Notes under the pieces: generated by a model | Told to the model about the DNA's origin: nothing | The model's input: only the letters and a program-made list of their open reading frames with translations | Database searches by the model: none | Origin: Bidens hawaiensis | Lineage: Eukaryota; Streptophyta; Magnoliopsida; Asterales; Asteraceae | DNA length: 64,000 nt | Assembly: GCA_021521415.1 (NCBI GenBank) | Contig: JAIQDT010000295.1 | Span: forward strand, 682,001-746,000 | Reading direction: 5' to 3' | Position numbers and translations under genes: made by a program | In this document: piece after piece, positions 10,279 through 23,799 of the stretch | Layout of the letters: every line of letters begins with the position of its first letter | How positions within the stretch are numbered: position 1 is the stretch's first letter

Positions 10279-13238
10279 TTACTTGAAGCGCTTTGTCTGC
10301 CACTCAGGAAAACTGTGAATGCCGAACTCGTGACATACACATACGACACGCTGGAACTGCATAGCTCGGTTGTAGTCTTCCTGGCGCTCTATCAAAATCT
10401 TGTTCACGAACAGCACGTCATTTTCTATTTTGAATAAGTTAACGAGCCACATCGGGTCGATAACTCTAATAAAACTGGTCTTCAAGGCTTTACCCAGAAC
10501 AATGACGGCCTCGCCAGTACGATTATCATAGAACCATCGGTTAAAAGTTAAGTGAAGACTCTGTGGAAACGTCTTCACCTGTACATGTTTCATCGACTTT
10601 GGCGGTTTTACCTTAAGCACGAGTTTTCTCCAACCCGTACGAGGAACAATCGTGTCAATACATTTACAGGTTGGGACTTGTGGCTTAAAGAATTTAAAAC
10701 CACGGTTTACCTCGAAGAGCAAATGTTGATGAAGCTAATCTGCTCGACGATCTCCACCGCAATTAATAAAAGGTCAACCCGCGAGGGTACGAACAACCCA
10801 AAGCGGTAGTGAGAGAACGTCAGTGATATGTTGGTAATACTGTACGCCGTTCCCCCTTTTGATAATACAGACCTTTAAATCAGAATCATATAGATAGGAA
10901 ACGATGTCACCTTTCACAGTCGACACGGCTTTGAACATTGTCTTCTGATTAGCTTTGGCTCGTGCGATAGCGTCCAGTTTCTGTTCCCGATTAACATACC
11001 TGTATGCCTCAATAAGTATACGAGCCCGCTTGCTACGGTACTCGAACCAACCGAGAATGTCAGCCTCAGTCGGATTTATTCTTTGATACCTTCTCCAAAA
11101 GATCTTCAGCAGCTTTGATGTTTTCTTCAATAAAGGTAGGAACACCCTGATCAACAATGGATCGTTGATAAAGATCGGGGTATTCCTCTGCTATCACATT
11201 TTCAATTTCAATCTCCTCATCTTCATAAAAGAACGACGTATTCATATGTGGAATACTCGTATCCAGTACGACTTCCTCGTCGTTCACTACCTCCACGTCC
11301 TCCTCGGCTTCCAAAGCATCGAGTTCTTTATTGTTTAATCCCAGCAATAATGCAATCTCTTCACGCGTTAGGGACTGATTAACAAACTAACCCTCTTCAA
11401 TCTCGGCAAGGTTCCCAGTGCTCATCACTACGCCTTTCTTGCAGTCCATGAACAGGATGGTGTTGGGTTTGACCGACTCAATTGGTTGACACTGAGTCGA
11501 GTCATGATAGGTCACCATTTGTCTATCATGGCCTTCACCTCCGCTCGTACCAGCACCTGAGGATGAGCCGTAAGCTTGTTTTGGCTCAATACGTCCAGCA
11601 CCTGCAGCATCAGGATCATCATCGTCATTCTTCAGCTTTTTCAACGCATCGTCTTTACAAGTAAGCTGAAGAAAAAGATCCTCATGTTCCTTGATCTTCA
11701 ACCCCTGAACCATGACAATCTCACGAAGCTCCTTCGTCTCCTTTTAACAGTAAGAGACGAACCCCATCATACATCCTTGATTAATCAGCATCTACTCTTG
11801 AGCTTGACGATCGGCCGCCTTTGATTCTCGTAAAGATGAATCAAACTCAAGAGCATGTTCATTTGATTTTCTGGGGTCAATGAATGAAACGTCGGAGGTA
11901 CCAGCTACACGGGATCCTGAGGACGACTGATTCTCATAAAAGAGACGTCCATAGGGTGAGTCGGCATCATAGTCCGTGTTGGAAGAATAACCGAAGTAGC
12001 AGTAGTAGGCCTTGGCATCGTAGATAACATTGATTAAGGAATCATGCCAAGCCAATCCTTGGATTAGATATAATCGTAGTCGTCAATGTAAATTCTGGGG
12101 TGCTAGTAGTAAGCGGCACCGCCGGACTTTGAGATTCAGACGACCATTGCAAACGTGGACCTATTTCCACCCATATTCGTCAACCACACGATGCTTAGGC
12201 GGTTAATCAGACGCTAGGTCCTTGCCCTTACGTTTTCGTTGTGCAGTAGAAGAACTTGCCGCCACAACGTCAACACGTCGTTGGTCACCTCCTTGACCAC
12301 CATCACCACCATCATCTCCATCATCACCGCCTTCGTTCCCACCTGGTCCCTCTTCACGTTCGAAATCCGAATCATCGCGGATTCAACGATCATCAAAGGA
12401 CATACATACGCCGGATTTGACAGAAGACCAATCAAATGTTTGGTCATAGGCGTCTCTTGTCGATACTGCTTCATCCTCTTTAACATATCAACAGTCATAT
12501 GCTCCAACTTTAGCACGTCGTTTCTAAGCGTCAAATCAACCTCCAGATCAGGAATGAGATCCTAAATGAAGCATGGATACATAAGGAATTTACTGCATTG
12601 GTTTTTGACCAAGCAGGTTTCCTTGAGATGATAGAAGATCATCTCTAAGAAATTGAACGGTTTGTTCAAAATCATCGCGATTAATGCCTATTGTAGAATG
12701 GTCCGGCACTCGTCGTATCCACCTTTACGACCCACAAGTCTATGTATAAGCAAATGTAATAAATACTTGTACGTGGGGCACAAGTGAGCCTTGTTGTACA
12801 TGGATCGGTCGAGGGTACTCCCATAGAATACTAGTTGAAATAACCCATGAATCAACGTCTTGTCACACTCGCACGGGTTGTCCATGTTATCCACAAACTT
12901 TAGCACCCGTCTTATAACACCAGGTGTAATGATAACCGACTTCGTGTTGACCTCGGCAGCGATTTGGTTTTAAGACTCAACGTATTGAGCTGAATTCCAA
13001 AATGGTCATACAATGCTGGAATGAATCTTCCTGTCAAAAGTTACCGCATAAGCTATACGAGAACGTCATATAAAGGCTAGCATATCCCTAAACATGTCTT
13101 CATCAGCGATGTTCACCCCAACGAAAGCACATATGTTATGCTTCTTATCGAACGAAAATAACGGGAGTTCAGGCTCTTGTGGTTGTTGTACTGGTTGTTG
13201 CTCAACTATGGGAACTTCCTGGACAACTTGTCAGCCAT
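10279..13238 (-). pseudogene. Extra ORF downstream of pol, element D (broken)
   Basis: Unrecognised product, clearly homologous in its N-terminal third to the ORF at 62,470-64,000 in element C. Both begin ATGGCTGA; both have F-S-F-D-K-K-H-N-I-C-A near residue 30-40, a PFWN/QFWN-x-A-x-Y-V-E block, a conserved VIRRVL-F-DN--NP segment, YKYLLH plus GRKGG/GRRGG-DECR, and a DVL--EHM ... NPAYVCP/NPDYVCP segment. The C-terminal part (11,347-10,279) is acidic, then basic: LEAEEDVEVVNDEEVVLD, then IKAAEDLLEKVSKNK, ending FPEWQTKRFK. Several stops and shifts break it. An acceptor-like TATGTATTCTCAG ends two bases before the ATG. The position corresponds to the env-like ORF of SIRE-type copia elements, but I see no clear signal peptide or membrane segment. 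Confidence 0.65.
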
Positions 13239-16190
13239 AACTGAGAATACATAAACCCGAGATTTAGTAAAGACGAACATTTAAACAATTTAAATTATTT
13301 AATAATTGTAATTTTGGTTTGTTCAAAATAAATCTAAGTTCCATTCGTTATTTTATTGTCTGATTCGTTATAACAAATAAGGTAATTCGTTATAACGAAT
13401 TACCTGTTATAACGAATCAGGTAATTTGTTATAAATAATTAAGGTGAATCATATATAACGAATCTATAACGAAGGAATAACGAATGAATAAACGAATGTG
13501 AAGTAATTCGTTATCAAAACCACGAAGGAGTTAATTCGTTATATCAATCATAACGAATTGAACACGAATTAGTATCCATTCGTTAACTTATAACGAATGA
13601 CCATCAATAATTAAATATTTGACTAACTGTAGTCATGGTCAAATTTAATATGAAAGTTAAAAGTCAAACATGCAATCGCAGATCCAATTACACCATGGTA
13701 GACGATGTAACGATCTGTAGCGACCACGAATCGGCTCGGAAACACATAGATAGCCAAAATATATTATCCATTTTGGTTAAATCTGAGGAAAACTTAGGTT
13801 TATTAAGGTTTAGTTTATAAGTTAAAAACCGTCATAAAAATCAATTAAATGACTCATGTAACAGCCATGAATTTCGACGAAAATTAGCACGTTGTGATAG
13901 TCTCTACCTTACGAATATCAGATGATGTTCAAAAGTTAGTTTAATGAAGGTCAGATATTCTGGAAAAATTGAGCAGGGTAACTTTAGGAAGATGAACAGT
14001 GTGAGGAAACGAATGACCAGATTCGTTCATCACCATTCAACATATAGGATGAATTGGCACATTTTCCAAGAGAACGAACCGGATAATTCGTTATTTTAAA
14101 ATTGAAGAATTAGCAAATTCGTTAACTCATTCGCAGACACTGTAACGAATGAGTAATTCGTTAAAAATTAACAAGAAATGAATTAAAGAACTTCGTGCTC
14201 AATTCGTTATATTTCAGATGACGAATGGGGTCATTCGTTACAGAGTGGCGAAGCGAATTAAGGATAACGAATTGAAGTAATTCGTTATCCGAATGACTAT
14301 CATTCGTTATCAAGACAGATAACGAATTGACAATTAAAATTTAAAGTCTTTTTCAATTTAATTTTAAAAAAAATAATCAATTAAAAATAAATAAATAAAT
14401 AAATGCATCGAAACTCGTGTCCCGCTGAACTTTACCTTACGAATCTTACCCGACTTGGTAAAATGTAATACCTTAACGTGTTTTACGCTTAACAGCACAT
14501 AACATAAAAGAAATAAAAATATTTAAAAGAATAAATAAAAATGAAAACCTTTTTGATATTTTTCTTTTTCTTTTCAAAATGTTTACATTTAAACCCAAAA
14601 ATAAAACATAAAATAGAAAACAAAATATTTTGATACTTTTGAATATTTTTCAAAGGCAGTACATATTTTTGTATTTTTGGTGAGTTTAAGCAAAGAATCA
14701 TATTGACGAAATTGCCCTTCCATCTCAGTTTTTTTATTCAGCGTTATTATGACTGGCGTTAAGTCGGTCATTGATATTGTTGTCCACCTAAATCTTATAA
14801 CAAAATTTCAAGTTGTTTTATGATGTGATTAAATGTTTAATTAAAGCACAGAATATTAAAAACTATTAGCCTCTAATCTCGGTTCAAGCTTAATTTGATT
14901 TTTACCGTATCACCCCAACTTGACTTAAACCATTATGTTGCAGATCAAAATATAGAATTTTATAGATATTTTTTATAGATGCACCAAGATTCCTTTGCCG
15001 TGAGTGAGTATGCTCAAGTCCATCTGTAGGCTTACATACATTGTGTCTCATGGGATCCGTTTCTTATTGGTATTAAGACTCACGCAAGGGAGGAACAATG
15101 TATGACTAATAGCGGATTTTTGATCAACTTACTAATTCAATTTGTACGATGTAAAACAGTGATCAAGGTTTAATGACTTTGGGTTTGCTCTAAAAGCGTT
15201 TGAAATATTCATGCTTATGAATACCCAGACGATTAAGCCGCGTAAAGACTCACAGTGTCAAGAACCCTAATGCTTTTTATTCAATCTTATTGTTTTTGGT
15301 GATCAGACAAACATAAGGCTTGAGTATGACAGGCGTTTCTTATGAATACCGAGATTTTTGGTAGAGACCAACACCTCTTTCAATTTGGCGTTTCTTTCTG
15401 TTTATATCACATACTTTACTCTAACGGCTTGTTTAAAACCTATCAATGCACAAATGCATTTAAGCACTCAATCTTTTAAGCTTATTTCGTTCTAAATTTA
15501 TAACCAGATGATCAATGTGCTATCATTTTCTCAGTGTGCTTCAAATCTCAATTTTTGAGGAGCATAAAAATAAATTCAATCGCCCCCAGTCAATTTTAGT
15601 CTATAGATTAATGGCTATCCTATCAACCCACAATTAGATAACAGGACCAAAACATGCAATCATGTTCTACAAACTTAAATAACCGACATATTTTTCAGCG
15701 AGAGAATTAAATAAAACGTACAACAGTCGCCCCAACAACTTTCAAGTATTAGGTGAATGGCTATCATGAACATTTACAATCAAATATCAGGACCAAACAT
15801 ATACACGCATATCTCCTTTAAATCTGAGTAATTGGCAAAATTTTAAGCGAAAGTATGCAAAAATCTCTTTGGTTTTTCTCTGTACATACATAGAAACACA
15901 ATATTTTTGTCTTTTTGGATTTTTTTTATACAAACTAAAAAACACAATCTTTTTGATTTATCAATTTTTCAATGTCTTTGGATTTTTCGAAATATTTTAA
16001 ACAAAGATCAAAATATTTTTGTATTTTTCAATATTTTTGGTTTTTCTCTATACAAATTAAATTACAAGATTTTTTTATTTATCAAAATTTTTTAATGTTT
16101 TTTTTTATGTTTCACCCTCAAAACCCAAAACATAAAAATAAATGAAAGAAAATAAACAAAAATAAAATAAAGATAATTATCCTTGTTTCA
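13239..16190 (-). other. Long non-coding spacer between pol and extra ORF, element D
   Basis: About 3 kb without a credible gene. It resembles the corresponding spacer of element C (59,435-62,469) in several blocks, for example around 15,260-15,600 against 59,930-60,330. The part next to the extra ORF (13,330-14,340) is packed with TTCGTTA/TAACGAA motifs and includes a 26 bp perfect palindrome at 13,380-13,405. The part next to pol (14,490-16,140) is very A/T-rich with repeated AATATTTTT-like runs. Confidence 0.6.
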
Positions 16191-17877
16191 GGGTATCAGC
16201 AAGAGTTTTTTAATCCATTTAGACCAAGTAGAAAGTTAAAACGTGTTTTATCAAATGCCTTGTTAAACATATCAGCTTTTTTGAAAATTAGTGTGCACTT
16301 TCTCAATATCAATTAATTTCTTTTCAAAGCAATCCCGTATAAAACGATATTGATTTTCGATATGCTTAGTCATTGAGTGTTGCATTGGATTTTTGGTGAT
16401 ACTTATAGCAGCAGAGTTATCAATATAGATGGGAGTAGTAAGACTCTTCAAACCGTAATCCAACAAGGGTTGCTGGATCCAAAGAACCTGTGAACAGCAA
16501 CTCGAGGCTGACACGTATTCTGCTTCTACGGTTGAAGTGGAGACCGTTGTCTGCTTCTTACCCTGCCAGGAAACAAGCCGGCTTCATAGGAATTGACAAT
16601 CCACTGGGGTCGATTTAAAGTTAATCTTGCCTCCTCCATAATCCGAATCAGAAAACGCGGTGAATTCAAAGCTATCATCCTTCAGATACCATAACCTGGC
16701 ATCAGGATTACCATTCAAATAGTGTAGTATACGTTTAACCGCTTCCAGGTGAGTCACTCGGGGACTTGATTGGTACCTAGCATACAAACAAATTTCAAAC
16801 ATTATGTCAGGACGAGAAGCAGTTAAATACATTAATGAACATATCATTGCTCGGTAAAGGGTAGAATCTACGGTATCCTCCAATTCGTCCGGTGACAAAT
16901 TGTGACCCACGTGAAGAGGCGTCGAAGGGAATTTTCCGGCAGTTATCTTGAACCAACTCAAGACGTCGTTCACGTATTTCTTCTGATGAATGAAGATTCC
17001 CTTATTAGACTGATGAACCTGCAACTCTAAGAAGAAATTCATCTCCCCCGTCAAGCTCATTTCAAACTTCGTTTGCATCGACTTCTCAAATTCCTTATAC
17101 AACTTGTCATTTGTTGAACCAAATATGATGTCATCGACATATATCTGGACAAGGAGCAGATCATCACCAATATTCTTATAAAATAGAGTGCAATCCACAG
17201 TTCCTCACTTGAAGCCATTATCGGTTAAATGGTCAGCAAGTGTGCTGTACCAAGCTCTCGGGGGCATGGTGGAGACCATACAGGGCCTTGTTCAATCGGT
17301 AAACTCAGTCCGGTTAATCTGGATCTTCAAAACCAGGAGGCTGCAAAACAAACACTTCCTCGTTTAGTTCCCTATTGAGAAATGCACTTTTTACATACAT
17401 CTGATAAACTTTAATATTCTTGTAAGCCGCATAAGCCAAAAATATTTTTATAGCTTCCAATCGAGCAACTGGAGCATATACTTATGTGTAATCTATGCCT
17501 TCTTGCTGCTGAAAGTCTTGAACCACTAATCTTGCTTTGTTTCTTATGATCACACTACGATTGTCTTTCTTCAATTTAAATACCCACTTCGTAGGATTAG
17601 GTTTCTTAACTCTAACGGGTTTATCAATGAGATCCCATACACCCAGTCGGTTAAAACTGTTGCAACTCTTCTTGCATTGCTTCTACCCAAGATTGATATT
17701 CGAGCGCCATACGAGTATTCGTTGGTTCTATTTGAGAAAGAAACAAGTGCATTTCGCGAGATTCATGATTCCTGAGGAATACATATCCGCATACGAACAC
17801 AATACGTTAGAATCATTTGAAGTAGCAACTTGATGATGTTTTTGCACACCTACATCAATATCACCAATGATGTTGTC
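16191..17877 (-). pseudogene. Copia reverse transcriptase and RNase H, element D
   Basis: The RT carries [25 protein letters not shown], an LNKALYGLH block and the active-site [16 protein letters not shown] near 17,150. The connection has ELEDTVDSTLYRAMI and [11 protein letters not shown]. RNase H shows FSDSDYGG (about 16,640), a mutated TAESEYV region near 16,520, and DNSAAISITKNP near 16,400. Stops interrupt it at several points, including near 17,205, and the C-terminal tail after FQKS is frameshifted. The family copies element RNA into cDNA in virus-like particles. The sequence closely parallels element C (57,880-59,434). Confidence 0.9.
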
Positions 17878-19272
17878 CTATGGATGATAAGTATGAATCC
17901 GAAGAGTAAGATTCTTAGTCACAATAACATTGTCAGATAAATTAGTTGGATTCTCCTTAGCATTATGAGACGATTCACCAATCTCATGTGTTTCAGGAAA
18001 TGGATCCGAGAAGGAATCAACAAAATGACCATCATCCGACGAGATAGAAATCACATCAGATGTATCAGGAAGATCATCTTGTGGAGCTTCATCATAATTA
18101 GAAATAGAACATCCAAATGGCTCCAAGTATTTTAAGTTAGGCTTACGCTTGTTCAGAAGTTCATAACTCGTCTTTTGAAGCTTCTTCACAATCAAAGCAC
18201 GATTGAGCGTGTAGCAAGCAATATTCACAGCCTTGTTCCAGAATTGAACAGGAAGCTTACAATCTGCTAGCATTATTCTCACAGCTTCAATCAATGTTCT
18301 GTTTTCCTTTCAGCCACCCCAATCTATTGTGGTACATACGGAGCTCTGAATTCTCGATGAATTCCTTTCTGAATGCAAAAGAAATCAAATATAGTGTTTT
18401 TGAACTCCGTACCATTATCACTTTTGATACGTCTCACTTTCAATTTGTACAGTAATTCGATCTTAGTGATTAGATTTTGAACCAGAATGGGTGTTTGATC
18501 TTCTGAACTTATAAATAACACTCATGAATATCTTGAGTAGTCATCAGTGAAAACTAAACAATACCAATCACCAGCAATACTCGCATGATTCACAGGACCA
18601 AACAAATCCATATGAAGTCATTCCAACGGAGTATCAATGGTATTGATTAACTTAGAAGGGTGTGACTTCTTCTTCTTCTATATTCCCTTTTTACAAGCAA
18701 CACAGTGGTTAGTTAACTTAAAATGTTTTAAAGAAACACCATCAACCAGGTCATTTGCCATTAAATAATTCATTTTCCTAACATGAATATGACCCATTTT
18801 TTCTGTGCCACAGAATCGTGTCTTTTTCTGTTGCCTTAGAAACAAAACATGTTTCTACAGAATTCGATACCTTTGAAGTGATGTTTAATACATAAATATC
18901 ATTTGAACGAGGAGATCGCATAACTACCATATCCTCAGGAATAACATTTCCTGGTTTCAGTATTATGCACTCCTTATCATTAAATATGGTTGTGTATTTC
19001 TTATCACAAATTTTCGATACACTCAACAAGTTGTGATCTACTTTATCACAATAATTAACCTTTTCAAACGTGATGCTACCATTTGACACATCACCTTCCT
19101 TAGTGAGCATACCACCCGAATTACTAGAAATTACGACATACCCTCCTTGTATATTTTTGAAATTTGTTAAGAGGTTGATGTTTTTGGTAATGTGACGACA
19201 GCAGCCACTATCCATGATCCAGTTTTCACCAGAAACAGTCTTGGATGAACTCTGCACATTAATGAAAAATGA
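17878..19272 (-). pseudogene. Copia protease and integrase, element D
   Basis: The pol start shows WIMDSGCCRHITKN, the aspartic-protease DSG motif, near 19,210. The gag-pre-integrase stretch contains DTILWHRKNG; its zinc-binding HHCC region is broken by shifts near 18,780-18,600. The integrase core keeps VRRIKSDNGTEFK (second Asp, near 18,410) and GIHREFRAPYVPQ; the Glu-containing NGVAERKNR segment is damaged around 18,310. Then VRIMLADCKLPVQFWNKAV, and [20 protein letters not shown] near 18,140. Just upstream a stop (TGA 19,273-19,275) separates it from gag, with an acceptor-like TTAATGTGCAG at about 19,252-19,262. Confidence 0.88.
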
Positions 19273-22105
19273 TCAGTTCAAAAAGCAAGCCCAGACCTCA
19301 GTCTTGGACACTTTTTGAGTTTCACTTGAAATGTTAATGTTTAATGAATCCAAATGTGGTTTAGCCACTTGTGAATAAGTCACAGGTCATTTCTACTTTC
19401 TTTTCAAGTATGCGGCTTGAACTACGCCTGTATTAACGTTCTTGCGAATAGGTTCCATGGGAACAAAGTTGGCCTTTAAATTATTCGTAATTTCATTAAC
19501 ATAAACCACCTTTCGAGGATTCACATCCGAAAACATAATATGGGTTTCATCTTTAAAAGACATTTGTCTTTTCAAAATCTCCTTAATCACAGGAATGGAT
19601 TTGGATTGTTCATTAATAAATGGATGAAGATTTTGAGATTTCTTCAGTCCACAGTTTCTGACAACATGACCTTGTTCACCACAGAGAAAACATGTTCTCA
19701 TGTCAACACGTTCGTGTGGCAGCTTAGTGGAAACTTAGGCAACCGAAGGTTAATGACAAATGTCGGCAATGAGACCTTTGTCCAAGTCATCAACTGTCAC
19801 GTATTTCTTTTTCATGTAGAAATCAAGGGTTGAACAGTTTGAAAAGCTGTGTAAGGTGTCAGTTCCATTTGATTTAACAAATTGAACTTTCTTAGCAGAT
19901 TTTTAGCATTTATCAAAGGATCTATCACATTTGATGTCTTGGAGTTCACAAACTTATGTTCAAAGTCTTGAATCTTGGAAGTTTTATTTTGAAAGACACT
20001 TTCAATCAATTCAGGCTTGATTAAATTAAGTGGGATATCTTTCTCAGTAAACACCTTGCTGATTCCTTTAAACTTAAATACACGACCAGTTGATGGCTTA
20101 GAAGCAACAAGATTGATAAAACGCATCAACTCCTCATCAGAAATCGTTGGTTTTTCTGATTTCTTAGCCTATACTTTAACTAGTTTCTCCTTTTTCACTA
20201 GAGATGTGTTTGATCCATACACCACCTCCTCAAATTCATGAGGTCACATAGAATGTGTTTTGAACTTGGAATGTTCTGGTCTTTGTGTATCACTTCAGGT
20301 TCAAACACATCCTCAATGATAATGTTCTGGTCTTTGGGCTTTAACATTATCAGTTTTTACCAGTTTAGGTTTTTCTTCAACAGCAGATTCATTAACAACA
20401 GATTCCTCTTTTCCAGCAAATGGGTTTGAAGTATAATTGTTACAAAACGGTGGTGGTACTTCAACAAAACCTACACCTTTCTTTGAATCTTTTTGCTTAC
20501 CAGTTACTTCAATAATCATATTTAGCAAAAACGATGAATTTCTAAACTTTTCCAATTTACTTTTCAACTCAAGAACTTTATTCTCAAGTTCTGTTATCTT
20601 AGTTTGATGTTTCAAGATTTCTTGAAATTGCTGATCATTAATTGTCATTTTAACAGACAATTCAACTATTAGATCATGGTTACTAATAGACAATGCTTCA
20701 ATTTTCTCCCTAGATCTCATTTGAGATTCTAATGATTGTCTATAAGTATCCTTGAGAGAAGCAATTTCTTTCACCACTAAGTTATTATGCTTTTTCAGCG
20801 ATTCTAACCTAGGCTTAATATTTTCACAATCAACACATGGCACATTTACTGATAAATTAACAGAAGATGAAGAAGAAGAACTTACCTCATCGATATTGGC
20901 CATACATGCAAATGTGGTTGGTTTCATTTGACACGAATCATCATAATCAGATTCAGTGTTATTGTCAGATGACAGCTCATTCCCCCTTGCGTCTTGAAAC
21001 CTTTCATTCATCTCGAACATAGCCAAGTTCGCTTGATTATCGTAGCACAACAGTCTTTGTGTCCAATCAGTTCCATCAGCATTAGAAATAAGTGTTTGTG
21101 ATCACGATGTAGAAGGTTTACTACCAGAAGGTTTATCAGTAGCATCAGTACTCTTCTTTCCAAAACTTCTATCTTGGCTTCGAGGTCCATTGTACTTTTT
21201 CTTTGGTTTGCCACACTCATTGGAAAAGTGGCCAAATTCTTGACAGTTATAGTATTTGACTTTTAACTTATCAAACCCAACCCTTTTGTTCAAAGATGGT
21301 AGATATTCCAAGTTCTTTGCATGAACTTCTTCACTTTTCTCACAATCATTAACATGTTCCACTTAAGATCAATAAGTTCCAAATCATCAGGGTCGATTTG
21401 GCCATAATCTTCATCGCTAACTCACTCGTGGCAATTTTTCTACCAACCAAATTCTCATACAAAGTCATAAAACCACACAGAAAGAAAAAATTTTGTTTAG
21501 CTTCTTTCATGTTCACGTGTGGTGGTGCAGAAAATTGACTTGCTGTAACAGAAGTTCCAGAACCTCTAGAGTTATCAGTGAATCCAGATGCCATAAAGTA
21601 TACATTAGGATCGCTATAAGTTGACGGTCCCTCATTTTCATTCTGAGTAAAAAAAGCAGTGATTGGAGATGTAGTGCTACTTAATGGAATACTTCCTCCA
21701 TAAAAGGATGGATCTTGAAATTCCTTTGACGATTTCTAACACTTTAGGTCATATTCTCTAGCTTCAATATTTTGCATAAATTCTGAAGCCGCCAAATCTT
21801 CGTTTTTGAAATAATTATTTTCCGTCAACACCATCAGAAATGTTGAATATGAACTCGGTAAAGCATTCTTAACTGTATCCCTCTTCTCAAATTCAGAAAG
21901 TTCCATCTTTAACTTATTCGTCTCTGCTATCAAGTGATTAAAACGAGTAAGCATTTCCTCAACAGCCTCTCCTTTTAGTAAGTTAAAGTTTCAGAATTGG
22001 AACTTTAACATTACTTTCTTGCTCTCTTCTGTGTTTCCCATGCTTCTCATTTTAATGTGCTGAAATAATGAAGCACAGATCTTGATACTTCCAACTTGAT
22101 GAAAT
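19273..22105 (-). pseudogene. Copia gag, main part, element D
   Basis: Continues the gag begun at 42,473; the first 110 or so codons are on the far side of gypsy element G1. Features in order: UBN2-type gag (HQVGSIK near 22,090, then NLLKGEAVEEML), a first zinc knuckle YYNCQEFGHFSNEC near 21,240 with its first Cys changed to Tyr, a long predicted coiled coil (about 20,820-20,550, with KMTINDQQFQEILKHQTKIT), and a second knuckle CFLCGEQGHVVRNC near 19,690. It ends WACFLN followed by TGA at 19,273-19,275; element C has a stop at the same place. Stops at about 21,990, 21,735 and elsewhere disable it. Confidence 0.85.
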
Positions 22106-22110
22106 ATGTT

Positions 22111-23759
22111 TGATGTCTTGTAAATCACACTTGTTTTACCGCACCATTTATCACTGTTTAGTTGCTTTTATATCTAATATTCAATGCTTTTAGCTTGTCT
22201 TAGCATAATTTTACATAGTTATATATTTTTCGTAGATTGCGGGTTTTAAAGAGAAAAGAACCGGGTTTATGGAAGACGAAAAGGGCCTTTATGATCAACG
22301 TTTGAAGAACCAAGTTAAAGCCCGACCCAAAAGCCCATTTGTGTGAAGTCTTGCATAAATCTATTATATAATAACACAAATAAAAATAAATAAAAAAACC
22401 CTAACCTCCAATAATAATTGTAGCGTACGACAGACAGGGGGATCGCAAAAAGAAAAAGAATAATATAATTTTGGAGACAAAAGTCAGCGCACATTGGAGA
22501 ACGGCTGGGAAGGAGCGCACATTGGAGAACGGCTGGGAAGGAGCTGCAATTATTAGTTTGGTTCAAAATTATTTTGGTGGCTACGTATAAAAAGTATTAT
22601 AATTTTGAAAGTATTAAAGGGGCAGCAAACATTGAAGAATCCCTGGTTTGTTATTCATTAGTTTATATTCTTAAACATTCAAGAGATGTTTTCTTTTAAT
22701 ACTTTTATGTTGGAGTTTGCTTTGGATGTGAGTAGCAAAATTACTAGAACTACCTAGGTTGAGATGATTATTGATTTTGTTTGACGGTTTATTTGGTTTT
22801 AATTAATTACATGACATAATATTATTGAAAAGCTTTATTTAATTTAATCTTTGACGTGTTAAAATATTGTTTTTATATAATTATTGTTTGTGATTCCGCG
22901 TATAACTTTGATTGATTGATTGTGTGTCGTTCAGTTAGGGTTCTACATTTAGGTCTTATACTTGGTGTTTTTGATATGTTTGTGGTTAGCGCAACCATAG
23001 GAATCTTGAGTGTGATTAATTATTAAAATTCAATAGGTTCACCTTCCATGTGACCGAGAGGTAATAGGGAGTCGGTTTGTCTCGCGTCTTTATTCGGTTA
23101 GGTTAGAATTGCGCGAGAATGACTTTTGATCTTATCCGGTTTAGTTTTGCGTGCAAATATGTGTCTTAGATCGGGTTAGATATTGTTACCCCTTTATCTC
23201 TATAATTGCTGGTACCAATTTTTAGCGGGTTTTGTATCGTTGAGTCCGAGAGGAGATGCGTCATTAGGGTACCTTAGTAATCTTTTTCCCGGTGCATTTA
23301 TCCAATCTTCTTAGATTTTTTAGGGTTAGTTGGTGAGACCGAGAGGTAATCTAGCGAAATTTAATGAGCCTAAGTTGATTATTTTAAGACCCCGATGTCG
23401 TGTGATTAGTTAATTCCATTAGCCGTTGAACTGTTAATAGGATTCTTGCCTAGGTAGTCGTTTCTCCATATTTGTTAAAACCTCGTTAGTTCCGTTGAGT
23501 TAAGTTAAGTTAGTTTAAATTAATTAAAATAAAATAAAAAAATAACAAAATCAATTAGAAATCTTTCTGGGTAGGACTTGGATTAGGGTTTATAATCTGA
23601 GACGTTCTCACGTGTCTTCGAGTTCGATATCCGTACTTTCCTTTTCTTTGTTATACACGACCGGTACACTTGCCGTTTGTGTGAAATAGGATCGGATGTT
23701 TGGTTTTAAAAGCTTAGTTGCTATTCGTGTTTTATTTTTATATATATTTTCGCACATCA
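22111..23759 (+). mobile_element. 5' LTR of gypsy element G1, 1,649 bp
   Basis: Starts TGATGTCTTG and ends CGCACATCA, followed one base later by the primer-site region. Its 5' third (22,111 to about 22,687) matches the reverse complement of 35,774-36,259; its 3' third (about 23,185-23,759) matches 41,565-42,141. The middle 0.5 kb has no partner. A 28 bp unit beginning GCGCACATTGGAG is duplicated at about 22,487-22,542 only in this copy. Confidence 0.92.
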
Positions 23760-23765
23760 AGTTTT

Positions 23766-23784
23766 TGGCGCCGTTGCCGGGGAC
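23766..23784 (+). other. Primer-binding site of gypsy element G1
   Basis: TGGCGCCGTTGCCGGGGAC, complementary to the 3' end of plant tRNA-Asp, as is usual for Athila/Tat gypsy elements. It lies 6 bp after the LTR end. Confidence 0.9.
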
Positions 23785-23799
23785 ACGGTTTGAGGCGAT

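Noticed and set aside
15907..16095. Short open frame rich in Phe, Ile and Asn in D's spacer
   Set aside because: It arises from A/T-rich AATATTTTT runs and has no conserved counterpart in C's spacer.
17537..17833. Plus-strand open frame of 98 codons opposite D's RT
   Set aside because: Antisense to the recognisable KARLVVQ and YAPVARLE blocks of reverse transcriptase; a shadow frame.
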